Shown: positions 8,832 to 17,817 of the stretch, piece after piece
Position numbering within the stretch: position 1 is the first letter of the stretch
Layout of the letters: every line of letters begins with the position of its first letter
DNA from: Parapedobacter defluvii
GTDB taxonomy: Bacteria; Bacteroidota; Bacteroidia; Sphingobacteriales; Sphingobacteriaceae
Reading direction: 5' to 3'
Length of the DNA: 64,000 nucleotides
NCBI RefSeq assembly: GCF_014642075.1
Contig: NZ_BMIK01000006.1
Span: forward strand, 62,677 to 126,676
Program-made: the position numbers and the translations under genes
Notes under the pieces: model-generated
What the model was told of the DNA's origin: nothing
The model's database searches: none
Seen by the model: the letters and a program-made list of their open reading frames with translations, nothing else

Positions 8832-10820
8832 ATGATCAAGACCTATTTGACCTTTACCTTTATTGTGCTTTTCCACATTTGTCTACCTGCGCAGGATTTC
8901 ACTTTCGGCTCACTTACCCCAGCAGATGTGAAGCTTAAAAGAAACGACTTGGATAGCTTCTCAAATGCCGCGGTATTGAATGAATATGGCAAAGCTTTCA
9001 TGGTATATAATGATACCAAGGGGTACACCGAACTGATCGTGGAATATCATGTGCGCATCAAAATTTTCAATAGGGATGGCTACGGTCGTGCTGACATTGT
9101 CTTGCCAACACATAGAGACGAGAGCGGTGAACGGATGGATGTATTATCGGAAATCAAGGCGATAACCCTTAATATCGTTGACGGAAAGGTGGTTTCACTA
9201 CCTTTGGACAAAAGTCAGCTATTCCGGGAGGAGGTCAGTAAATACCTAACCCATACCAAATTCACCTTTCCGGGGCTGCAGGACGGGAGCATCATCGAAT
9301 ACAGTTACCGGTTGACATCCCCGCATATTTTTAATTTCAGGACGTGGTATCTGCAGGATGACATCCCGAAAGTCAACAGTCTGTTTGAAGCCCTCATCCC
9401 AGGGATGTATAACTACAATGTCGTTCTTCGTGGCCCATTTCCACTGGATATCCAAGATGCCAAATTAAAGCGAGGATGTTTCCGGATTGCCGGCAAGGAT
9501 ATTGACTGCTCACAAATGACTTACGGTATGAAAAATATACCCGCATTTGTAGAAGAAGACTATATGACGGCTTCAAGTAATTTTAAATCAGCTATTTATT
9601 TTGAACTATCTGATATCTATAGACTGAATGGATCCAATATTAAAATCACGAAAGAGTGGCGGGATGTTGACCGTGAATTGGTAACCCATCCCGATTTTGG
9701 CGGGCAGATGAAACGCGACAATGTCTTTAAATCGATTTTGCCGACCATTCTGGCAGGCGCTCCGGATGAGCTGGCTAAAGCGAAGGCCATGTATCGTTAC
9801 ATCCAACAGCATATCAAGTGGAACCGTTACCTCGGAAAATACAGCGAGAATAATATTAAGCAAGCACTCGAACATCGGTCGGGTAATATCGGCGACATCA
9901 ATCTGGCATTGATTGCAGGGTTGCGTGCCGCAGGATTGGACGCGGAAGCTGTTATGTTGTCCACACGGGATAACGGTGTGGTCAATGACCTGCATCCCGT
10001 GCTCAGTGATTTTAACTACGTCGTAGCCAAGGTGAACATCGGAGACGATTACCACCTGTTGGATGCATCCGATCCGTTTTTACCGTTTGGGTTGCTTCCC
10101 CTTCGTTGCATCAATGGCAAGGCCCGTGTCATCAACCTGAAAGAGCCATCTTATTGGATTGAACCGAAGTCGTCTCAAAAGTCGACCATCCTGTATGCGC
10201 TTACGGCTGAATTGCATCCCGATGGAAGCCTGAAAGGGCAATTGACTACCACTAGTAACGGCTATACTGCGCTGAATAAACGGCATGAGCTGGCCAATTA
10301 CAATACCACCGAAGAATATATTGAGCACATAGACGAAACCCATACTGCGTTCGGTATCTCGGGTGGCGAAATCCATGGTATAACCGAGGCGGAAGATCCC
10401 TTGGTAGAGCGCTATGACATTGACATGAAGCTATACGATGGATTGGACGCTCCTGAGATCTTTTTCAATCCATTTTTTATCAATCGCGTCGGCAAAAACC
10501 CATTCAATCTGGATGAGCGAACTTATCCCGTGGATATGGGAACTGCCCGTGAAGAACGTGTTGTAATTACCGTCAAATTGCCGGCAGGCTATACATTGAA
10601 GTCGAAACCGGACGACTATAACCTGGCATTAGAAAACAAAGGCGGCAGGTACCTTACCCAAACGCAGTTGAATGGCGATACGTTCACTTTTTCACAGTTG
10701 CTTGCGTTGAATCAGGCTACCTATGTGCCAGAAAGCTATTTCGCCTTAAAGGAATTTTTCAGTCGGATTATACAGCAGGAAAAAATCGACGTGGTTTTAC
10801 ATAAAGCGGCGGGAGAATGA
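8832..10820 (+). CDS. Exported DUF3857 / transglutaminase-like protein lacking the catalytic Cys
   Basis: 662 residues from the ATG at 8832; a TTG two codons earlier is possible. An N-terminal signal peptide ends near CLPAQ. A DUF3857 beta-sandwich region follows (about 50-230, with the LQDGSIIEYSYRL stretch), then a transglutaminase-core-like region (about 300-420) and a DUF2569/DUF3858-type beta-rich end. In the core the usual Gly-x-Cys-x-Asp is GNIGDIN at 351-357, so the nucleophile position holds Ile353, although His and Asp stations (DLHPV, LLDASD) remain. It is probably a periplasmic binding or scaffold protein, not an enzyme. Its stop overlaps the next gene by 4 nt (ATGA). Confidence 0.85.
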   Translation: MIKTYLTFTFIVLFHICLPAQDFTFGSLTPADVKLKRNDLDSFSNAAVLNEYGKAFMVYNDTKGYTELIVEYHVRIKIFNRDGYGRADIVLPTHRDESGERMDVLSEIKAITLNIVDGKVVSLPLDKSQLFREEVSKYLTHTKFTFPGLQDGSIIEYSYRLTSPHIFNFRTWYLQDDIPKVNSLFEALIPGMYNYNVVLRGPFPLDIQDAKLKRGCFRIAGKDIDCSQMTYGMKNIPAFVEEDYMTASSNFKSAIYFELSDIYRLNGSNIKITKEWRDVDRELVTHPDFGGQMKRDNVFKSILPTILAGAPDELAKAKAMYRYIQQHIKWNRYLGKYSENNIKQALEHRSGNIGDINLALIAGLRAAGLDAEAVMLSTRDNGVVNDLHPVLSDFNYVVAKVNIGDDYHLLDASDPFLPFGLLPLRCINGKARVINLKEPSYWIEPKSSQKSTILYALTAELHPDGSLKGQLTTTSNGYTALNKRHELANYNTTEEYIEHIDETHTAFGISGGEIHGITEAEDPLVERYDIDMKLYDGLDAPEIFFNPFFINRVGKNPFNLDERTYPVDMGTAREERVVITVKLPAGYTLKSKPDDYNLALENKGGRYLTQTQLNGDTFTFSQLLALNQATYVPESYFALKEFFSRIIQQEKIDVVLHKAAGE

Positions 10821-12715
10821 AGATCACCTTGACAGGAATAGCTGTGCTGACCCTGTTGTCGCAGGTAGTTGCGCAATCTGAGTACCCGGTATCGGATATT
10901 CCGGTTGCGTTGAAAAGCCGTGCAGATGCCGTGGTTCGGCAAGAAACCATTGTAGCGGATATGCTGGCGCCGACCAAGGTTCGTTACGAGGTGAAGCAGG
11001 CCATTACCGTATTCAATAAGGAAGGAGAAGATAAGGCAAGGCTGGTTATCTATTACAACAAGCAGACCGTGATTAAACGCATATCGGGGCGGGTATTCGA
11101 TGCCGGTGGATTCCAGATTGGTAAATTTACGCAGCGGGATTTCAAAGACGAGAGTGCGGTAAATAATTTTTCCCTGTATGAAGACACCCGCGTAAAGTAC
11201 TTCCTGCCTGCTGTAACCGCATATCCGTATACCGTGGAGTATGCCTATGAACTGGAACTTAAACAAAATCTGATTATTCCGGCGTGGCGGCCGGACGCTT
11301 ATTGGAATGTTGCTGTGCAGCACAGCGAATATACATTTACATGCGGGGAATCGGATGACATACGGGTCAATGACACCAACTATGCAGGAGAACCTGTACG
11401 GAGCAATGGTGATGGCCGGAAATCCATTACCTGGAATGTCGCCAACCTGCCTGCCCGGAGGTACGAGCCTTACAGTCCGGATCCCGAAACGTACAAAATA
11501 ACGGTTAAAGTTGCCCCTGTCAATTTCAGTTACTACAAGCATGAGGGCCATTATTCCAACTGGGAGGAGCTGGGTAAATGGAGCTACGATGCATTGCTAG
11601 CCGATGGTTTGGAACTTCCCGAAGCGACAACCCAGGTGGTGCGGAAACTGGTAGAGGGGTTGGCATCTGATAAAGAAAAGGCAAAGGTGCTGTACGAATA
11701 CCTCCAACGCAAAACCAGGTATGTCAGCGTGCAAATCGGTATCGGCGGATTCAAGCCCATGGCAGCAAAGGAAGTGGACCGGCTGGGCTATGGCGACTGC
11801 AAGGGGCTGGTCAATTACATGCAGGCATTGCTGAAGGTTGCTGGTATTCCTTCCTATTATTGCATCGTTGAGGCCGGGAGCGCCAAGCGCAATATCCAGT
11901 CCGATTTCGCCAGCATGGAACAAGGCAACCATATTATCCTATGTGTGCCATTGGAAAACGATACCACCTGGTTGGAGTGCACAAGCCAACGCCTCCCTTT
12001 CGGCTATCTGGGGTCTTTTACCGATGACCGCACGGTATGGGCCTGTACACCGACAGGCGGACAGTTGCTGCGGACACCCAACTATCCGGTAGCTGCCAGT
12101 ACACAACACAGACAAGCCGTGCTGGTATTGGCTGAGGACGGAACACTTACCGGAAAGATGGAGACAGCATTCGCTGCGGGGCAATACGAAAATCACCTGG
12201 AGATTGCCGGCAGCAACGGAGCGGAACAGATTAAACTGCTGAAAAAGGCCTACGATGTTGACTACATCGACTTTCGCAACATTGACTATCAGAAGCAATC
12301 CGGCAAAATCCCGATGTTGGTTGAAACATTTGAGGTGACACTGCCAAAATATGCTCCTGAAAATGGGGGGCAGGTATTTCTGACTGCCAATATCGTGAAT
12401 CGGCAACCGAACGTACCTGCCGTCAAAGACCGGAAGCTTCCGGTGTATATTAACAGGGGATACACGGATGAGGACCAAATCACCTATGTGTTGCCCGACG
12501 GACTTAATCTAGTTAGCGGAGGATGGAAGGAGGAAATCGAAAGTCGGTTTGGGAAGTACCAGGCTACCGTAGAACAAATGGGTAACCAACTTCGGTATCA
12601 CCGGAAATTCGTCCTTAACGAAGGCACATTCCCTGCTGAGCAATACACAGAATTCAGTGCCTTCATTAATCGCATCAATATGCTCGATAACCGTAAAGCC
12701 ATATTGGCTAACTGA
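10817..12715 (+). CDS. Exported DUF3857 / transglutaminase-like protein with intact Cys
   Basis: 632 residues, a paralogue of the preceding gene and translationally coupled to it by an ATGA overlap. A signal peptide (about 1-19, ending VVAQ) is followed by the DUF3857 domain (about 45-235) and a transglutaminase-like core. Here GYGDCKG supplies Cys328, and NHIILCV supplies His372; the third position reads WLECTSQ, which is the usual form in this family. Transglutaminase-like folds act as proteases, amidases or crosslinkers; no substrate is known for this family. The gene ends 6 bp from the convergent peptidase gene. Confidence 0.87.
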   Translation: MKITLTGIAVLTLLSQVVAQSEYPVSDIPVALKSRADAVVRQETIVADMLAPTKVRYEVKQAITVFNKEGEDKARLVIYYNKQTVIKRISGRVFDAGGFQIGKFTQRDFKDESAVNNFSLYEDTRVKYFLPAVTAYPYTVEYAYELELKQNLIIPAWRPDAYWNVAVQHSEYTFTCGESDDIRVNDTNYAGEPVRSNGDGRKSITWNVANLPARRYEPYSPDPETYKITVKVAPVNFSYYKHEGHYSNWEELGKWSYDALLADGLELPEATTQVVRKLVEGLASDKEKAKVLYEYLQRKTRYVSVQIGIGGFKPMAAKEVDRLGYGDCKGLVNYMQALLKVAGIPSYYCIVEAGSAKRNIQSDFASMEQGNHIILCVPLENDTTWLECTSQRLPFGYLGSFTDDRTVWACTPTGGQLLRTPNYPVAASTQHRQAVLVLAEDGTLTGKMETAFAAGQYENHLEIAGSNGAEQIKLLKKAYDVDYIDFRNIDYQKQSGKIPMLVETFEVTLPKYAPENGGQVFLTANIVNRQPNVPAVKDRKLPVYINRGYTDEDQITYVLPDGLNLVSGGWKEEIESRFGKYQATVEQMGNQLRYHRKFVLNEGTFPAEQYTEFSAFINRINMLDNRKAILAN

Positions 12716-12721
12716 TGCATT

Positions 12722-14380
12722 TTACTCATTTACCAGTACTCCGATGTAGAAGTTAAAGGTGTCTACCTCCAGGTTGTCACGTGTCAGTCCCGGGAGGTCT
12801 ATGGGCGTGAGCCTTCGTGTGGGCTGAATAAACCGGTATTGGCCGCCTTTGATACGGATACGCACCGGCATGTCGAAATCGGGTTCGTCGGCAATCCACC
12901 GGCAGGTTGCTTTGTTGTCTTTCGTAAAATAGAATTCAAGTGTCGGAATGTTCGGATGGCGTACATATTGGGCAAACATCGGAGCGAAGTTTCTTCCCGA
13001 TTGGTTACTGATGTAATCCACTATGTCTTGATAATCAACTGTTTTGTGATAAAACTGTTTGTTCAGTCCCCGCAAAATCTGCCGCCATTTTTCGTCATCG
13101 TCTAGGATCGTACGCACCATGTTATGCAGTACCCCTCCTTTGTTATACATGTCGCCCGAGCCTTCGTGATTTACGCCATAACTACCGGCGAGCGGAGTAA
13201 GGTTTTGGATGCCGTTCCGATTGCCGTGTATGTATTCCTGGCCGGCTTGTTTGCCATAATGATAGTCAATGTAAAGCGCTTCGGAATAGTTGGTAAAACT
13301 TTCATGGATCCACATGTCCGCAAGGTCTGCGGCAGTCATGTTATTTCCGAACCATTCGTGTCCCGATTCGTGGATGATGATAAAATCCCATTTATTGCCC
13401 CAGCCGGTACCGGAGCCATCCCTGCCAAGGTAACCGTTTTGGTATTTGTTGCCGTAAGCAATGGCACTTTGGTGTTCCATACCGAGGTGGGCGGTCTCCA
13501 CCAGTTTATAGCCGTCCGCATAAAAGGGATAGGGGCCGAACCAATGTTCGAATGCACGTAACATCGGTTTGACATTGGCGTCGAAGTGGGCTTTGGCTTT
13601 GCTCCTGTTTTCGCGGAGTACCCAATAGTCGAGGTCAAGTACACCGTTCTCACCGTGAAAGGTATCCGCGAAATGGACATAATCACCGATGTTGGCGGCT
13701 ACGTTGTAATTGTTGATGGGATTGCCAACAAACCAATTAAAACGCGTATAACCGTCTCCCAGATCTTCACTGCCCCTGAACCGTCCGTTGGACACATTGG
13801 TAAGTCCCGTGGGGACACTGATGCTGATCAGCATGCTGTCCACTTCATCCGATAGGTGATCCTTATTTGGCCACCAGACACTTGCTCCCAAGCCTTGGCA
13901 GGCAGTGGCGATCCAATGCTTACCCTGGCTGTCTTTCCTGAAATCGAATCCTCCATCCCAGGGTGCCCGCTTTGCCTGAACCGGGTGGCCCGAGTAATAG
14001 ACGGTAAAGGAATCCCGCTCACCCTTGCGCAAGGTATGCGGAAAATCAATAAATACGGCGTTGTATTCGCGTCTGAACGGTAATTCCTGATCGCGATAGA
14101 CAACTTTTTCGATAGCAAGGTTATCAAACAGATCAAATTGCAGCCGTGAGAAATCTTCGGTGGCCGTGAATTGAAACAGGTTGGAACCGCTGATATAGCG
14201 CTCGTCCGGATCCACCCGCACATCCAGGTGATAGTAGTTGATGTCGTAGCAGGTACGTAACGGAGTCAACTGACCCCGCAGGGAATCGGCCCGGCTGAAA
14301 ATTTCACGGGCTTTTAGTAATTGGCCCTGGGCATCGATGGCGGCGAATACAAAGCAGTATAGAAAAAGCAATCGTCTCAT
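12722..14380 (-). CDS. M1 family zinc metallopeptidase, exported
   Basis: 552 residues. A signal peptide (about 1-19) is followed by the M1 N-terminal beta-saddle (about 40-240) and a thermolysin-like catalytic domain. The zinc site is HESGH at 337-341 with Glu360 in WIHESFTNYSE. The substrate-recognition loop, usually GxMEN, reads GMEHQ at 300-304, a variant seen in Bacteroidota M1 enzymes. The long C-terminal helical domain of aminopeptidase N is absent, so this is a short-form peptidase. It overlaps the upstream polX-like gene by 4 nt and is probably cotranscribed with it. Confidence 0.92.
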   Translation of the reverse strand: MRRLLFLYCFVFAAIDAQGQLLKAREIFSRADSLRGQLTPLRTCYDINYYHLDVRVDPDERYISGSNLFQFTATEDFSRLQFDLFDNLAIEKVVYRDQELPFRREYNAVFIDFPHTLRKGERDSFTVYYSGHPVQAKRAPWDGGFDFRKDSQGKHWIATACQGLGASVWWPNKDHLSDEVDSMLISISVPTGLTNVSNGRFRGSEDLGDGYTRFNWFVGNPINNYNVAANIGDYVHFADTFHGENGVLDLDYWVLRENRSKAKAHFDANVKPMLRAFEHWFGPYPFYADGYKLVETAHLGMEHQSAIAYGNKYQNGYLGRDGSGTGWGNKWDFIIIHESGHEWFGNNMTAADLADMWIHESFTNYSEALYIDYHYGKQAGQEYIHGNRNGIQNLTPLAGSYGVNHEGSGDMYNKGGVLHNMVRTILDDDEKWRQILRGLNKQFYHKTVDYQDIVDYISNQSGRNFAPMFAQYVRHPNIPTLEFYFTKDNKATCRWIADEPDFDMPVRIRIKGGQYRFIQPTRRLTPIDLPGLTRDNLEVDTFNFYIGVLVNE

Positions 14381-16065
14381 CTTGTCTGTTGACGTTTACG
14401 GTTGAAATACTCCTTTATTCGTTCCAATGTGAATGTATTGAGGCAATTTTCGGCAGTCAGGCCGCCTTTGCGGGCTACCTGAATTCCATACTGCATATCC
14501 TGAAATCCGCTGTTTCGATGCGCATCGGGATTGATGGAAAGTAGCACACCTTTTTCGACGGCATACCGGTGCCATCGCCAGTCTAAGTCGAGGCGCAGGG
14601 GATTTGCGTTGATCTCAATGACAACGCCATGGGCCGCACAGGCATCTATGACACGTGCATAGTCGATTGGATATCCCGATCTACTAAGCAGTAGGCGTCC
14701 TGTGGGATGGCCTAAGATTGTGGTGTATGGGTTTTCGATGGCACGGAGCAATCGAGCGGTTGCTTTCTCCATATCCATCTTCAGGTTGGCATGGATCGAG
14801 GCTACGACAAAGTCAAATCCAGTGAGGATTTCATCGGGATAGTCCAATGAACCGTCATTCAAAATGTCCGATTCGATGCCTTTGAAAATGTGGAAGGGGG
14901 CCAGGCGGGCGTTGAGTGCATCAATTTCCGCCCACTGTTCCTGTACACGTTCTACGGTTAACCCTTTGGCATAAACGGCTGTTTTTGAGTGATCACTTAT
15001 GCCCAGGTATTCGAGGCGCAGTTCATCGCGGCAGTACAGTGCCATCTCTTCCAGTGTATTGACACCGTCACTATATGTGCTGTGGTTATGCAGGGTGCCC
15101 CGGAGATCAGCGTAGCCAATCAGGGTAGGGAGGGTGTCTGCCGCCGCCAGTGTCAGCTCGTTGGTTCCCTCGCGCAATTCGGGTTCAACGTAAGCCAATC
15201 CCAGCGATCGGTAAATGGCCTCTTCGGAATCAAATTCGGGTAACTGGGATTCAATCAATTGCTCGTCCAGTTGACGTAGGTGCGCGTCGGAGCCGGTAGA
15301 AATGATCAATTGCCGGAAAAACGATGCGGGGTCGGTAGGAATGAACCGGAAAGGCACGCCTGTATCCGTCAAGGCTTCCAAAGGCTGAGAACCGGCGGCC
15401 GACTGAATGGACAATCCATCTATGTTTGCCACGGCAGTAGTGAGCTCGCTGGAAGATGCTTCCACCAATATATCCACCGACTGAAGGACTTCACATTTCC
15501 GACGGAAATCACCTGTATAAGAGAGCTTCCTGTCTTCGGGCAATAGCTCCTGCAACGAAAACACCACATCGTCGGCGAGCTTTTGGACATTGGCGTACAG
15601 AAACCAGCCCTGATTTGCGATAGAGAACTCAATAGCACGTTTGATTTCTTCCTGGGTTTTCAGTCCGAATCCTTTGGCTTCGATCAGGCGGTTTTCATTA
15701 CAGGCATAGAATAATTCCCCAATGGTCTCGATTCCTAAGTCACGCCATATTATCTGTATTTTCTTCGGTCCTAATCCCTTAAGGGTTAGCATTTCAAGTA
15801 TTCCTTCGGGAGTAGCGCTCAACAGTTGGTCCAACTCAGGAAACGAGCCTGTTGAGACTAATGACGCGACCTTATCGGCGGTACTTTTTCCGATGCCGGG
15901 TACTTCACCGAGCTTTTCCAGTGATTGTGATGTAATCAGAAAAGGCAGTTTGTCCAATTTAAAAGCGGCGGCGGCAATGGCCTTTGTCCGGAATGCGTTC
16001 TCGCCATGCAACTCCATCAACTGGGCATACAGCCTGATGGTTTTTGCGATCTTCTTGTTATCCAT
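14377..16065 (-). CDS. PolX-like protein: helix-hairpin-helix, decayed polymerase palm, intact PHP domain
   Basis: 562 residues with the domain order of bacterial PolX. Two HhH motifs (about 53-66 and 95-107) precede a thumb/palm region (about 155-270) and a PHP phosphoesterase (about 320-555). PHP metal ligands are all visible: H326, H328, D333, H359, E398, H425, H453, D514 and H516. The nucleotidyltransferase centre is not intact. The segment equivalent to GSxRRGxExxGDxD reads GDFRRKCEVLQSVD (185-198), so one metal-binding Asp is Ser, and the third carboxylate region (about 236-243) lacks Asp. It is likely a 3'-5' exonuclease or phosphoesterase in base-excision repair that no longer polymerises. 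It overlaps the M1 gene by 4 nt. Confidence 0.88.
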   Translation of the reverse strand: MDNKKIAKTIRLYAQLMELHGENAFRTKAIAAAAFKLDKLPFLITSQSLEKLGEVPGIGKSTADKVASLVSTGSFPELDQLLSATPEGILEMLTLKGLGPKKIQIIWRDLGIETIGELFYACNENRLIEAKGFGLKTQEEIKRAIEFSIANQGWFLYANVQKLADDVVFSLQELLPEDRKLSYTGDFRRKCEVLQSVDILVEASSSELTTAVANIDGLSIQSAAGSQPLEALTDTGVPFRFIPTDPASFFRQLIISTGSDAHLRQLDEQLIESQLPEFDSEEAIYRSLGLAYVEPELREGTNELTLAAADTLPTLIGYADLRGTLHNHSTYSDGVNTLEEMALYCRDELRLEYLGISDHSKTAVYAKGLTVERVQEQWAEIDALNARLAPFHIFKGIESDILNDGSLDYPDEILTGFDFVVASIHANLKMDMEKATARLLRAIENPYTTILGHPTGRLLLSRSGYPIDYARVIDACAAHGVVIEINANPLRLDLDWRWHRYAVEKGVLLSINPDAHRNSGFQDMQYGIQVARKGGLTAENCLNTFTLERIKEYFNRKRQQTR

Positions 16066-16129
16066 TGCTGCAAATTAAACGTTTCCGGTAAAGATCGCAA
16101 AGTTTTTAAGCACACGGAAATACCGTGTC

Positions 16130-17431
16130 CTATTCTGCGTGTTCACTGACCCGTTCCGGTCGCCGGTATTTATGGATAATCAATCGTATTCCCGCATTAA
16201 AGGTCAGGTAATTAATCGCCCAGTTAATAAACGTAACCACCCGGTTCCGGAATCCTACCAGCGACATCAGGTGGACAAACATCCATACCCACCAGGCAAA
16301 AAAGCCCTGGAAGCGGATTTTGCCGATATCAACAACTGCCTTGTTGCGGCCTATCGTTGCCATGGAACCCTTGTCAAAATACTTGAATTTTTCAGTGGGT
16401 TGCCCATTTAGCATCCGGACAATATTTTTTGCCAGAAACCGCCCTTGCTGTTGGGCAACGGGGGCTACACCGGGATGCCCGCGAGGCAATTCATCGGTAA
16501 TCATGGCCGCAACATCGCCGATGGCAAAAATGTCTTTCATCCCGATCACGCGGCATTCTTCGTCGATACGTATGCGATTGCCACGTATAACAATATCGGG
16601 GCTGATACCGTCTGGAAACTGCCCCATTACACCTGCCGACCAGAGGACGGTCTTGGTCTTGATGCGGCTACCGTCGGCAAAGGTGATAATGTCCCCGTCG
16701 TAACCGGTTACCTGTACGTTCAACAACACTTTTACACCTAATTCCTTTAGGTATAGTTCCGCTTTTTCGGATGCCTGTGGGGATAAGTTGGCCAGTATCT
16801 TCGGAAGTCCTTCCACCAGGTACACATTCATGTCTTCCTTTTTCAGCTCCGGATAATCCTTTGCGAGAATGTGGTTGCGAATCTCCGCAATGGAGCCAGA
16901 CAGTTCCACACCGGTAGGGCCTCCGCCTACGACCACGAAATTGAGGTAAGCGGCGCGCTCCTCTAAATCTGTCTTTAAAAGCGACTCTTCAATATTTTGC
17001 AGGAGGAAGCTACGGATATTAACCGCTTCCTTTACGCTTTTCATGGGCATGGCATAATAGGCGATGTCGCTATTGCCAAAGAAATTGGTGGTTGCCCCGG
17101 TGGCAACAATCAGGTAGTCGTATGAAATAGACCCGATGTCTGTGTCAAGTGTTTTGTTTAGTGCATCGATACCCCGTACGTCCGCAATTCGGAACGTGAA
17201 GTTTTCCTGCTTCCGGAACATCTTGCGGAGGGGAAAAGCAATGGAAGGTGCATCTAAGGTGCCGGTTGCAACCTGATACAGCAGGGGTTGAAAGGTATGG
17301 TGATTATTTCTGTCTAACAGCATAACTTCAACTTCCTTGTTTTTAAGTGCTTTGGCCACTTCGATGCCACCGAAACCGCCGCCGATGATAACCACCCGTG
17401 GAAATTTAGGATTGGAATATTTTGTATTCAT
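16130..17431 (-). CDS. ndh: Type II NADH:quinone oxidoreductase (NDH-2 family)
   Basis: A 433-residue, two-dinucleotide-fold flavoprotein that passes electrons from NADH to quinone without proton pumping. FAD binding: VVIIGGGFGGIEVAK near residues 13-27. NADH binding: VVVGGGPTGVELSG around 165-178. FAIGDVAAM is the second FAD motif. The C-terminal 60 residues contain hydrophobic stretches (WWVWMFVHLMSLVGF) for membrane association, as in the NDH-2 group. Gaps of 49 bp to the ferredoxin gene and 64 bp to the polX-like gene are compatible with one transcript. Placement below ferredoxin and its reductase suggests a shared redox function. Confidence 0.93.
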   Translation of the reverse strand: MNTKYSNPKFPRVVIIGGGFGGIEVAKALKNKEVEVMLLDRNNHHTFQPLLYQVATGTLDAPSIAFPLRKMFRKQENFTFRIADVRGIDALNKTLDTDIGSISYDYLIVATGATTNFFGNSDIAYYAMPMKSVKEAVNIRSFLLQNIEESLLKTDLEERAAYLNFVVVGGGPTGVELSGSIAEIRNHILAKDYPELKKEDMNVYLVEGLPKILANLSPQASEKAELYLKELGVKVLLNVQVTGYDGDIITFADGSRIKTKTVLWSAGVMGQFPDGISPDIVIRGNRIRIDEECRVIGMKDIFAIGDVAAMITDELPRGHPGVAPVAQQQGRFLAKNIVRMLNGQPTEKFKYFDKGSMATIGRNKAVVDIGKIRFQGFFAWWVWMFVHLMSLVGFRNRVVTFINWAINYLTFNAGIRLIIHKYRRPERVSEHAE

Positions 17432-17480
17432 CGTTTCAAATAATTAAAAGCCCTATTAGTAATACGAACGGTTGATGCTG

Positions 17481-17807
17481 TCAATTGTTTCCAAACACCC
17501 TGATTTTTAATCCGTCAAGTGCCGGATTCAGCCGTATCTGGCAGGCCAGCCGACTCACGTCGCTTGCATCGGGCAAGGTGTCCAGCATATCCAGCTCTGC
17601 ATCATTGAGTGGATCGAGCTTTTCACCACCTTCCAGCACTTCGATGTGGCAGGTGGCACATAATGCCATGCCACCGCAGGTAGCCAGTATGTCGTATTCG
17701 GAAGCTTTTAAAACTTCCATCAAACTGAGGTTAATCCCCTCGGGAATCTCAAGCTGGCGGATGCCGCCGTGTTGGTCCTCTACCGTGATATGGATGGTTT
17801 CTTCCAT
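17481..17807 (-). CDS. 2Fe-2S ferredoxin, adrenodoxin type
   Basis: 108 residues with the vertebrate/bacterial Adx pattern of cluster ligands: Cys44, Cys50, Cys53 and Cys89 (C-x5-C-x2-C ... LACQI). It is a soluble one-electron carrier. The reductase gene immediately upstream (10-bp gap) is the obvious electron donor. Targets such as Fe-S assembly or a P450 cannot be inferred from this window. Length is normal and the start is the first ATG after a short gap. Confidence 0.94.
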   Translation of the reverse strand: MEETIHITVEDQHGGIRQLEIPEGINLSLMEVLKASEYDILATCGGMALCATCHIEVLEGGEKLDPLNDAELDMLDTLPDASDVSRLACQIRLNPALDGLKIRVFGNN

Positions 17808-17817
17808 TTTTTTTGCT

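Noticed and set aside
10736-11551. Long open frame (271 codons) antisense to the DUF3857 genes
   Set aside because: It runs opposite two well-supported exported proteins, has no family resemblance, and its composition is that of a complementary-strand frame.
16112-16128. Six-bp hairpin ACACGG-AAATA-CCGTGT right after the NDH-2 stop
   Set aside because: Too short and followed by GCTTAAAAAC on the minus strand, with no run of T; not a credible terminator.
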